From: Ramlibacter sp.
GTDB lineage: Bacteria; Pseudomonadota; Gammaproteobacteria; Burkholderiales; Burkholderiaceae_C
Assembly: GCA_021156245.1 (NCBI GenBank)
Contig: JAJNBO010000102.1
Coordinates: 1-7,758, forward strand
Direction of reading: 5' to 3'
DNA: 7,758 nt
The notes beneath the pieces were generated by a model. It worked only from the letters and a program-made list of their open reading frames with translations. It searched no databases and was not told the DNA's origin. Position numbers and translations under genes: made by a program. Positions 1 through 6,018 of this stretch are shown here, piece after piece; within the stretch, counting starts at the first letter, position 1, and every line of letters starts with the position of its first letter.

Positions 1-170
1 AGTTCAACCCGCGCGAATACCGGGTGATCGCCTCGCCCAAGGTCATCGAGCTGTTCCTCGACGAGGAAAGCCAGCACCTGGCGGGCCTGTCCGACTTCAT
101 CGGCAAGCCCATCTCGCTGCAGAGCGAGAACGCGATGGGCCAGGAACAGTACGACATCGTCCTGCTCTGA
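1..170 (+). CDS. rng: Ribonuclease G, C-terminal fragment (5' end outside window)
   Basis: The reading frame enters at base 3 and gives 55 residues before TGA at 168-170. The tail matches the end of the RNase E/G family as I know it: a 'SPKVIE' stretch, an acidic 'LDEES' helix, then 'IGKPISLQ' and the closing 'QEQYDIVLL', which is the typical RNase G terminus (Gly-Lys-Pro followed by Gln-Glu-Gln-Tyr/Phe-Asp). RNase G is a cytoplasmic endoribonuclease that matures the 5' end of 16S rRNA and takes part in mRNA decay. The catalytic and S1 domains lie outside the window, so only the family is supported. The short form, with no long disordered extension after this motif, argues for RNase G rather than RNase E. 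The stop is 9 bases before the next gene's GTG, so the two are probably cotranscribed. Confidence 0.8.
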   Translation, partial: FNPREYRVIASPKVIELFLDEESQHLAGLSDFIGKPISLQSENAMGQEQYDIVLL

Positions 171-182
171 GGCGCTGCGGTG
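169..182 (+). promoter_or_regulatory. Shine-Dalgarno and GTG start of the rhomboid gene
   Basis: GAGG at 169-172 overlaps the rng stop codon (TGA 168-170) and lies 7 bases before GTG at 180-182. This supports the GTG as start and suggests that ribosomes finishing rng re-initiate on the downstream gene. No ATG is available between the rng stop and the first membrane segment. The next in-frame Met is residue 39, inside that segment. Confidence 0.6.
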
Positions 183-1334
183 CAGCCGGTGCGCGAGGAG
201 CGGGTGTTCCACGAGCGGCTGAAGGCGCTGGCGCCCACCGCCTGGCTGACGTGGACGCTGGTCGGCCTGAACGTGGCGGCCTGGCTCGCGATGGCCGGAC
301 TGGCGGTCGATGGGCCGCGGCCGGACACACGCACGCTGCTGGACTGGGGCGGCAATTCGTCCTACGAAGTCGTGGCGCGCGGGCAGTGGTGGCGGCTGCT
401 CTCCGCAACCTTTCTCCATGTCGGACTGGTCCACCTGGCGATGAACATGCTGGGCCTGGCCTCCGCGGGGCCCTTCGTGGAGCGGCTGTACGGCCGGCGG
501 CAGTTTGCGCTGATCTCTTTCGGCGCCGCGCTGGCCGGCAGCGCACTCAGCCTGCACTTCGCTGCGCAACGAGCCGTGTCCGTCGGCGCCTCCGGCGCCG
601 TGTTCGGAGTGTTCGGCGCCATGCTGGCCGGCCTGCATGGCCATCGCAAGGACCTGCCGCGCCCGTTTCTCCGCCGCACCCTCGGCGGGCTGGGCGTCTT
701 CGTCGCCTATTCGCTGCTGCAGGGATTCACCCGTGAGGGCGTCGACAACGCCGCGCACGTCGGTGGCCTGCTGGCGGGCGCGGGCCTGGCCTGGCTGCTG
801 CCGCGCCGGCTGGATGCCGGGCACTATCGGGCCCGGTTTGCCGGGCGCGTGGCCATGGGCATCGTGTCGACCGCGGTGATCGTCGCCAGCCTGGCAGCAA
901 CCGCCGCGCCGGGCCGCGACCAGCGCGCGTATCTCTCGTCCCTCCAGTCGCTGCGGGAAGGCTTTGCCCTCGCCGACGCGGCGAACCGGGCGTTGCTGCG
1001 CGACCAGGAAGCGATGAAGAAGGGGACGATCACCGAGCTGGCGCTCGACGAGATGAGCCGCACGGTGCATGCCCCGATGTTCCGGCGGGCGCGCGAGACG
1101 CTGGAGCGGATTCGCCTGCCCGCGGACGACCCACGCGCCCGCCTCGCGGCCGACACGCTGCGCGCCACGCAACTGGTGGAGGAACTGCTCGGCATGCAGT
1201 CGGACATCGTCGACGGCAAGCCGGTGCCTGCGGATCCTGTCCGCTTCGAAGCCGCCCAGAAGGAAGTCCTCGAACTGAGCCGGCGCATGAAGGACGAGGT
1301 CGAACGACTGCAGAACCCCACCCCGAACCGCTGA
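180..1334 (+). CDS. Rhomboid-family intramembrane serine protease with C-terminal extension
   Basis: This 384-residue inner-membrane protein carries the rhomboid core in residues 20-210. Visible signatures are Trp71-Arg72, the His80/His85/Asn89 cluster (FLHVGLVHLAMNM), the 'GPFVERLYG' loop at 98-105, the GASG motif with nucleophile Ser138, and 'AHVGG' with catalytic His193. Both members of the Ser-His dyad are present, so activity is expected. Hydrophobic segments fall at roughly 21-43, 75-97, 107-126, 134-152, 165-182 and 189-208, followed by a seventh at 223-243. Residues 244-384 form a charged, mostly helical region that I cannot assign to a domain. If the N-terminus is cytoplasmic as in GlpG, the seventh segment would place this region in the periplasm (inference). 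At about 384 residues it is longer than a minimal rhomboid. Its substrate is unknown, and there is no obvious functional link to the sugar genes downstream. Start chosen on the GAGG spacing. Confidence 0.88.
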   Translation: MQPVREERVFHERLKALAPTAWLTWTLVGLNVAAWLAMAGLAVDGPRPDTRTLLDWGGNSSYEVVARGQWWRLLSATFLHVGLVHLAMNMLGLASAGPFVERLYGRRQFALISFGAALAGSALSLHFAAQRAVSVGASGAVFGVFGAMLAGLHGHRKDLPRPFLRRTLGGLGVFVAYSLLQGFTREGVDNAAHVGGLLAGAGLAWLLPRRLDAGHYRARFAGRVAMGIVSTAVIVASLAATAAPGRDQRAYLSSLQSLREGFALADAANRALLRDQEAMKKGTITELALDEMSRTVHAPMFRRARETLERIRLPADDPRARLAADTLRATQLVEELLGMQSDIVDGKPVPADPVRFEAAQKEVLELSRRMKDEVERLQNPTPNR

Positions 1335-1352
1335 GCTTGCCGCTGCAGCCCG

Positions 1353-1358
1353 TAAAAT
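1353..1358 (+). promoter_or_regulatory. Possible -10 element upstream of ugd
   Basis: TAAAAT at 1353-1358 matches the sigma-70 -10 consensus at 5 of 6 bases and stands out in GC-rich surroundings. The best -35 partner is CTGAGC at 1331-1336, overlapping the rhomboid stop, with a 16-base spacer and only 3 of 6 matches. Transcription would start near 1365, leaving a leader of about 15 bases with no clear Shine-Dalgarno sequence before ATG 1380. This is a weak prediction; read-through from rng-rhomboid is the alternative. Confidence 0.35.
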
Positions 1359-1379
1359 CAACGCTTTGCCCGCCGTTTC

Positions 1380-2720
1380 ATGAAAATCTCCGTCATCGGC
1401 TCCGGTTATGTGGGCCTCGTCACCGGCGCCTGCCTCGCCGACACCGGCAACAACGTGCTGTGCATCGACAACGACGCGGGCAAGGTGGAGCGCCTGCGCG
1501 CGGGCGAGATCCCGATCCACGAGCCGGGCCTCGACACCGTCGTCGCGCGCGGCCTCGCTGCCGGCCGGCTGCGCTTCTCCACCGACTACCAGGAAGCGGT
1601 GGACCACGCCGCGGTGGTCTTCATCGCCGTCGGCACGCCCTCCGACGAGGATGGATCCGCCGACCTCACCCACGTGCTGAACGCGGCGCGCGAGCTGGGC
1701 CGCCGGATGCGGCGCGACACGCTGGTGGTGACCAAGTCCACCGTGCCGGTGGGCACCAGCGAGCGCGTCGGCCAGGCGCTGGACGAGGAACTGCGCGCGC
1801 GCGGCGTCCCGCACCGGGCCACCGTGGCGTCCAATCCCGAATTCCTGAAGGAAGGCGTGGCGGTCGAGGACTTCATGCGGCCGGACCGCATCGTGGTGGG
1901 CATCGACCCCGCGGACACGGCGGCGCGCGAGACCTTCCGCGAGCTGTACGCGCCCTTCAACCGCAACCAGGAGCGCATCTTCTTCATGGACGTGCGCTCG
2001 TCGGAGTTCACCAAGTACGCGTCCAACTGCATGCTGGCGGTGCGCATCTCCTTCATGAACGAGCTGGCCAACCTTGCCGACCGGCTGAACGTCGACATCG
2101 AGCACGTGCGCCGCGGCGTGGGCGCCGACCCGCGGATCGGTTCGCACTTCCTCTACGCAGGCGCCGGTTTCGGCGGCTCCTGCTTCCCCAAGGACCTGCG
2201 GGCGCTGATCCACACCTCGCACGAGGTGGGCGAGCCCGCCGAACTCATGCGGTCGGCGGAGAACGTCAACACGCGCCAGCGCCGCCTGCTCGCCGACAAG
2301 ATCGTCCAGCACTTCGGCGGCAAATTGCAGGGCCGGACCATCGCGATCTGGGGGCTGGCGTTCAAGGCCAACACCGACGACGTGCGCGAGGCGTCCAGCC
2401 TGGCGATCATCGACGTGCTGCTGGAGGCCGGCGCCACCGTGCGGGCGTATGACCCCGCCGCGGCGGAGACGGCGGGGCGCGCCCTGCAAGGCCGCAAGGG
2501 CGTGACGTTCGCGCAGTCGGCGATGGATGCGGTGCAGGGCGCCGACGCCCTGGCGGTGGTCACGGAGTGGCTGGAATTCCGCAGTCCCGACTTCGACGTG
2601 CTGGCGCGCGTGCTCAAGGCAAAGGCGCTGTTCGACGGCCGCAACCTGTACGACCCCGTGGCCGTCCGCAAGGCGGGCCTCTCCTACGCGGGCATCGGGC
2701 GCAGCGGGGTCGGCGCGTGA
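1380..2720 (+). CDS. ugd: UDP-glucose 6-dehydrogenase
   Basis: This cytoplasmic enzyme oxidises UDP-glucose to UDP-glucuronate using two NAD+. The 446-residue length is usual for the bacterial family. In order: an N-terminal Rossmann fold with GSGYVG at 7-12 and Asp30 closing beta-2; 'VGTPSDEDGSAD' at 84-95; 'KSTVPVGTS' at 119-127; 'NPEFLKEG' at 152-159 with Glu154; the central helix with Lys212 and Asn216 (FTKYASN); the catalytic loop 'GFGGSCFPKD' at 263-272 with nucleophile Cys268 and Asp272; and the C-terminal UDP-binding domain with 'WGLAFKANTDDVREA' at 324-338. All key residues are intact. ATG 1380 places the Rossmann motif directly at the N-terminus, as expected. No Shine-Dalgarno is evident. 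The stop overlaps the epimerase start by 4 bases (GTGA), so the two enzymes of one pathway are translationally coupled. The related GDP-mannose dehydrogenase is less likely, given the pairing with a UDP-glucuronate-type epimerase. Confidence 0.93.
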   Translation: MKISVIGSGYVGLVTGACLADTGNNVLCIDNDAGKVERLRAGEIPIHEPGLDTVVARGLAAGRLRFSTDYQEAVDHAAVVFIAVGTPSDEDGSADLTHVLNAARELGRRMRRDTLVVTKSTVPVGTSERVGQALDEELRARGVPHRATVASNPEFLKEGVAVEDFMRPDRIVVGIDPADTAARETFRELYAPFNRNQERIFFMDVRSSEFTKYASNCMLAVRISFMNELANLADRLNVDIEHVRRGVGADPRIGSHFLYAGAGFGGSCFPKDLRALIHTSHEVGEPAELMRSAENVNTRQRRLLADKIVQHFGGKLQGRTIAIWGLAFKANTDDVREASSLAIIDVLLEAGATVRAYDPAAAETAGRALQGRKGVTFAQSAMDAVQGADALAVVTEWLEFRSPDFDVLARVLKAKALFDGRNLYDPVAVRKAGLSYAGIGRSGVGA

Positions 2721-3691
2721 TCCTCGTCACCGGCGCGGCCGGCTTTATCGGCGCGGCGGTGGCGGAGGAACTGCTCGCCCGCGGCGAGTCCGTCCACGGC
2801 ATCGACAACTTCAACGCCTACTACGACCCGCAGCTCAAGCGCGACCGCCTGGCGCGGGTGCAGTCGCACGCCAACGCGGGACGGTTCCAGTTCGAGGCGC
2901 TGGACCTCGGCGACGGCGAGGGCATGCGCAAGCTCTTCGCGCGCCAGCCGTTCACGGGCGTGGTGCATCTCGCCGCGCAGGCGGGCGTCCGCCACTCGTT
3001 CACGCACCCGCGCGACTACGTGGACAGCAACCTCGCCGGGTTCATGAACATCCTGGAATGCGTCCGCGCGCATCCGCCGGCGCACTGCGTGTACGCGTCC
3101 TCCAGCAGCGTCTACGGCGCCAACACCAAGATCCCGTTCGCCGAGGACGACCGCGTCGACCAGCCGGTCAGCCTGTATGCGGCGACCAAGCGCGCCAACG
3201 AGCTGATGGCGGACGTCTATGCGCGCCAGTTCGGGCTGCACCTGACCGGATTGCGGTTCTTCACCGTCTACGGGCCCTGGGGCCGGCCGGACATGGCGCC
3301 GATGAAGTTCACGAAGGCGATCCTCGCGGGCGAGGCCATCGACGTCTACAACCACGGCGACATGTCGCGCGACTTCACCTACATCGACGACATCGTGCGC
3401 GGAGTGCTGGCGGTCCTGGCCTTGCCGGCGCCCAAGGCCTCGGTGCCGCACAGGCTGTTCAACATCGGCAACAACAAGCCGGAGCGCCTGATGCGCTTCA
3501 TCGACGTGCTGGAGCAGGCCATCGGCAAGCCGGCCGTGCGCAACATGCAGCCGATGCAGCCCGGCGACGTGCAGTCCACCGCGGCCGACGTGAGCCGCCT
3601 CGCCGCCGCGACCGGATGGTCGCCGAGCATCCCCATCGAGGTGGGCCTGCCGAGGATGGTGGAGTGGTACCGGCGCTATTTCAGCGCATGA
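2717..3691 (+). CDS. NAD-dependent epimerase, UDP-glucuronate 4-epimerase-like
   Basis: This is an extended short-chain dehydrogenase/reductase of 324 residues from GTG 2717. Features are GAAGFIG at 6-12 for NAD binding, Asp30 after beta-2, 'HLAAQAGVRHS' at 84-94, the Ser128-Ser131 run in 'YASSSSVYG', and the catalytic YAATK (Tyr154, Lys158). 'YGPWGRPDMA' at 185-194, 'GDMSRDFTYIDD' at 214-225 and 'MQPGDVQSTAAD' at 280-291 are the pattern I associate with UDP-glucuronate 4-epimerases (LpsL/Gla type) rather than GalE. It would interconvert UDP-glucuronate and UDP-galacturonate, acting on the product of ugd just upstream. The same frame stays open upstream to 2567, but that part is Arg-rich and lies inside ugd. 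GTG 2717 starts exactly at the 'MILVTG' strand, with GGGG at 2706-2709 as a weak ribosome site. The stop abuts the 75-bp inverted-repeat element. Substrate specificity is inferred; GalE-like or dTDP-sugar activity cannot be excluded. Confidence 0.85.
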   Translation: MILVTGAAGFIGAAVAEELLARGESVHGIDNFNAYYDPQLKRDRLARVQSHANAGRFQFEALDLGDGEGMRKLFARQPFTGVVHLAAQAGVRHSFTHPRDYVDSNLAGFMNILECVRAHPPAHCVYASSSSVYGANTKIPFAEDDRVDQPVSLYAATKRANELMADVYARQFGLHLTGLRFFTVYGPWGRPDMAPMKFTKAILAGEAIDVYNHGDMSRDFTYIDDIVRGVLAVLALPAPKASVPHRLFNIGNNKPERLMRFIDVLEQAIGKPAVRNMQPMQPGDVQSTAADVSRLAAATGWSPSIPIEVGLPRMVEWYRRYFSA

Positions 3692-3766
3692 CGTCATCCC
3701 CGCGCAGGCGGGGATCCGGGGCTTTCAAGGCCGATGCCCTGGGTTCCCGCGTTCGCGGGAATGACG
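3692..3766. repeat. 75-bp dispersed-type inverted repeat (dRS3/REP-like) at convergent gene ends
   Basis: Two 31-nt arms at 3692-3722 and 3736-3766 are inverted copies with 25 of 31 positions matching, separated by a 13-nt spacer. Each arm also contains its own hairpin: ATCCCCGC/GCGGGGAT at 3696-3703 and 3708-3715 with loop GCAG, and TTCCCGC/GCGGGAA at 3744-3750 and 3755-3761 with loop GTTC. Both fit or nearly fit the ATTCCC-N8-GGGAAT pattern of Neisseria dRS3 repeats, and similar GTCATTCCCGCG repeats are widespread in betaproteobacterial genomes (recollection, not searched). No transposase lies nearby, so this is a non-autonomous or inert copy. It starts right after the epimerase stop and covers the last 13 codons and stop of the opposing glycosyltransferase. 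It could form a large cruciform or act as a bidirectional transcription block, but no T-tract follows either stem, so a classical intrinsic terminator is not supported. Confidence 0.8.
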
Positions 3767-4849
3767 AATGGCTGCCTCGAACACTTCCTCCATCGCATCG
3801 CACATCGCCTCCAGCGTGCAATGCTCCAGCGCGAAGGCGCGGGCATTGCGGCCCAGGCGCTCGCGCAGGGCGGCGTCGTCCATCAAGCGGGCCAGCGCGG
3901 CCGCGAGCGCCGCGGGATCCTGCGGCGGAACGATGAGGGCAGTCTCGCCGTCGCTCGCGATCTCCCCGATCGCCCCGACCAGCGTCGTGACGCAAGGAAG
4001 GCCGACCATCATGGCCTGCATCAAGGCCTGCGGGACGCCTTCGTTGGCATACGAGGGCAGGGCGAAGAGGTCCATCGCCGGGAACCAGCGCTCCGGCTTC
4101 GCGTCATGCCCGGTGAAGTGCACGACGGACGCCAGGCCCGCGGCCTGCACTTGCGCCTCGACGGGCGGCCGCGCCGGTCCGTCGCCGACGATCAGCAGTT
4201 GCACGTCGCGTCCCTGCGCCCGCAGTTGCGCGAAAGCGTCCACCAGGAAGCGATGGCCTTTCCAGCTGCGCAAGGTGGCCACGATGCCGATGGTGAAGAC
4301 GGGCGCCAGCCCCAGCGCGGCGCGCGCCGCCACCGGCTCGCCGGGCATGAAGCGCGCCGGGTCGATGCCGGTGGGCACCGAGCGGATCGGCACGTCGCGG
4401 AAGCCGTTCCGGTGCACCAATTCCTCGCGCAGCTTCTCGCCGGTGGTCACCAGCGCGGCCGAGGCGCGGTTGTAGAGCCACCGCGTCGCGGCGTTGCCGG
4501 ACACCGGCGCCGAGATGTGGCGGGTGCGCACCAGCGGAACGGCGCGGCCCGGCATCGCGTTGGACAGGGCCACCATCCAGCTGTCGGTGGAGCTGTGGGT
4601 GTTGACCACGTCGTAGCGTTCGCGCCGGAGCAGCGCGCGCATCGCGAGGAGGCCGCGCAAGCTCTTGCGGCCGATCGGCACGTCGTGCGTGCGGAACCCG
4701 AGCGCCGCGGCCTCCTGGTGGATGCGGGCGGAGGCGGGCGCGGCGAGCTCCAGTTCGTGGCCGCGGCTGCGCAGCCCCTGCATCTCGGACAGGATGCGCA
4801 GCTCCTGGCCGCCCCAGCCGGCGGACGCTTCGGTATGGAGGATCTTCAT
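3725..4849 (-). CDS. Glycosyltransferase family 4 protein (GT-B), repeat-derived C-terminus
   Basis: A 374-residue GT-B fold enzyme of the GT4 family, expected at the cytoplasmic face of the inner membrane. The N-terminal acceptor domain has 'GWGGQE' at 11-16, the usual Gly-rich loop. The donor domain begins near 180, with 'ATLRSWKGHRFLVDAF' at 191-206, 'LLIVGDGP' at 218-225, 'VHFTGHDAKPERWFPAMDLFALPS' spanning about 243-266 and 'NEGVPQALMQAM' at 269-280. The canonical EX7E pair reads Glu270 and Gln278, so the second glutamate is replaced. Residues 362-374 (RHSRERGNPGHRP) are encoded by the 75-bp repeat, which also supplies the TGA. The native protein probably ended near residue 360. ATG 4849 overlaps the upstream gene's stop by 4 bases (ATGA), and there is no separate ribosome site. 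The same frame is open further upstream to 5878, but that part is an Arg-rich shadow. Operon context suggests LPS core or a related glycan; donor and acceptor are unknown. Confidence 0.87.
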   Translation of the reverse strand: MKILHTEASAGWGGQELRILSEMQGLRSRGHELELAAPASARIHQEAAALGFRTHDVPIGRKSLRGLLAMRALLRRERYDVVNTHSSTDSWMVALSNAMPGRAVPLVRTRHISAPVSGNAATRWLYNRASAALVTTGEKLREELVHRNGFRDVPIRSVPTGIDPARFMPGEPVAARAALGLAPVFTIGIVATLRSWKGHRFLVDAFAQLRAQGRDVQLLIVGDGPARPPVEAQVQAAGLASVVHFTGHDAKPERWFPAMDLFALPSYANEGVPQALMQAMMVGLPCVTTLVGAIGEIASDGETALIVPPQDPAALAAALARLMDDAALRERLGRNARAFALEHCTLEAMCDAMEEVFEAAIRHSRERGNPGHRP

Positions 4850-6018
4850 GCGGATGCAGGCGCGCGCATGAGGCGCGCATAGAGGGCGAGGTACTCGTCG
4901 GTCATGCGTTCCAGGCTGTATGGCTCGATCGCGCGGCGGGCTTCGACGCCCATGGCACGTGCGCGTTCGGCCTGCAGCAGGTCGGCCATGGCCGCGGCCA
5001 GCGCCGCGTCGTCGAACGCGTCGACGACATGGCCGGACGCGGGCGACAGGAGCTCTGCCACCCCGCAGCCGGTGGTGGTGATCGCCGGCAGGCCGCATGC
5101 CATGGCTTCGAGCACGGCGTTGGATTGCGGGTCGTAGAGGGTCGGCAGCACGAAGGCGTCGGCGGCCTGGTAGTAGGCGAGCACGTCCTGCTGCGGGCCG
5201 GTGAAGCGCACGGCCTGGGCGATGCCGAGCGCCTGCGCGAGCTGCTCGTAGCGGGCGCGGCGCTTGTCGTGCCCCACGACCACCAGCAAAGCGCGCTCCT
5301 GCAGGCCCGCGCGGGCGAAGGCCCGCAGCGCGGCGGCGACGCCCTTGCGCTCGAAGCCGGAGCCGACGAAGAGGAACACCGTCTTGCCGTCCGGCCAGCC
5401 CAGGCGCGAGCGTGCATCGCTGCGTTCCTGCGGCGCCGGCGGCCGGAAGCGCTGCAGGTCGATGCCGTTGCGGATCACCGTGAGCTTGTCCGCGGGCACG
5501 CCGTAGATGCGCGCGATCTCGTCGCGCACCATGTCCGAATTGCAGACCACGGCCCGCAGCGCCGGGTGCGCGAACATTTCGCGTTCGGCCCGCAGGATGG
5601 CGCGGTGCTGCAGGCTGATGGTGTCGCCGAGGTTGCGCCAGAAGCCGTGCTGGCGCCGGCGGATCGCCAGCCACTGGCGATGGACGCCATCGCCGGCGCG
5701 GTACAGCGGCAGGCCGGGGATGCGCTCGTGCGACTGCACCAGGTCGAAGCGTTCGCGGGCCACGGCCTCGCGCACGGCGCGGCCGAACGACTGGTCGCGC
5801 CAGCGCCGCCCGACGTGGAAGGTGTCGAGCTCGATGCAGCGCACGGCCGGCGGCAGGCCGGTATCGCCTTTCGGCCACTGCCGCGCGATGAGGGTCAGCT
5901 CGACGCCGCGGGCCGACAGGGCGGAGGCGATGCGCTGCACGAAGCGCTCCGCGCCGCCGGCCGCGTTCCAGCTGCCGCGGACGAGGGCGATGCGGGGCGG
6001 GTCTTCAGCGCGGGACAT
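4846..6018 (-). CDS. waaG: WaaG-like glycosyltransferase family 4 (LPS core)
   Basis: A 390-residue GT-B enzyme resembling the LPS core glucosyltransferase I, WaaG/RfaG. Points in common with E. coli WaaG, from memory, are 'GGAERFVQRIA' at 21-31 (the N-terminal Gly-Gly loop), 'RIPGLPLYRAGDGVH' at 99-113, 'VGSGFERKGV' at 218-227, 'VVVGHDKRRARYEQLAQ' at 246-262, and 'LYDPQSNAVLEAMACGLP' at 294-311. The EX7E pair is Asp296 and Glu304 here, with aspartate in the first position. WaaG adds glucose from UDP-glucose to heptose II of the inner core on the cytoplasmic side. The same reaction is plausible, since UDP-glucose is also the Ugd substrate, but it is not proven. ATG 6018 overlaps the end of the upstream waaQ-like gene by 14 bases, and the stop overlaps the next GT4 start by 4 bases. 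The symbol reflects family resemblance and operon position; a generic GT4 label is the safe alternative. Confidence 0.8.
   Translation of the reverse strand: MSRAEDPPRIALVRGSWNAAGGAERFVQRIASALSARGVELTLIARQWPKGDTGLPPAVRCIELDTFHVGRRWRDQSFGRAVREAVARERFDLVQSHERIPGLPLYRAGDGVHRQWLAIRRRQHGFWRNLGDTISLQHRAILRAEREMFAHPALRAVVCNSDMVRDEIARIYGVPADKLTVIRNGIDLQRFRPPAPQERSDARSRLGWPDGKTVFLFVGSGFERKGVAAALRAFARAGLQERALLVVVGHDKRRARYEQLAQALGIAQAVRFTGPQQDVLAYYQAADAFVLPTLYDPQSNAVLEAMACGLPAITTTGCGVAELLSPASGHVVDAFDDAALAAAMADLLQAERARAMGVEARRAIEPYSLERMTDEYLALYARLMRAPASA

Noticed and set aside
1337..2452. 371-codon + strand frame overlapping ugd
   Set aside because: It is an Arg/Pro/Gly-rich +1-type shadow; the ugd frame carries the full set of UDP-glucose dehydrogenase motifs.
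2567..2716. Upstream extension of the epimerase frame by 50 codons
   Set aside because: It overlaps the C-terminal domain of ugd, is basic and low-complexity, and precedes the natural N-terminal beta-strand of the Rossmann fold at GTG 2717.
2684..3697. 337-codon open frame on the - strand opposite the epimerase
   Set aside because: It is rich in His, Arg, Val and Asp and mirrors the epimerase codons, with no family signature.
3696..3761. Intrinsic terminators for the convergent operons
   Set aside because: The two stable stems lack a following T-run on either strand, so they were reported as a repeat and not as terminators.
3692..3766. CRISPR repeat or insertion sequence
   Set aside because: There are only two inverted arms with a 13-base spacer, no regular direct repeats, no transposase and no clear target-site duplication.
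3725..5878. Single 717-codon open frame on the - strand, possibly a fusion protein
   Set aside because: Only the last 374 residues from ATG 4849 look like protein. The upstream half is Arg/Pro/Ala-rich and overlaps the WaaG-like gene in another frame, a common shadow in GC-rich DNA.
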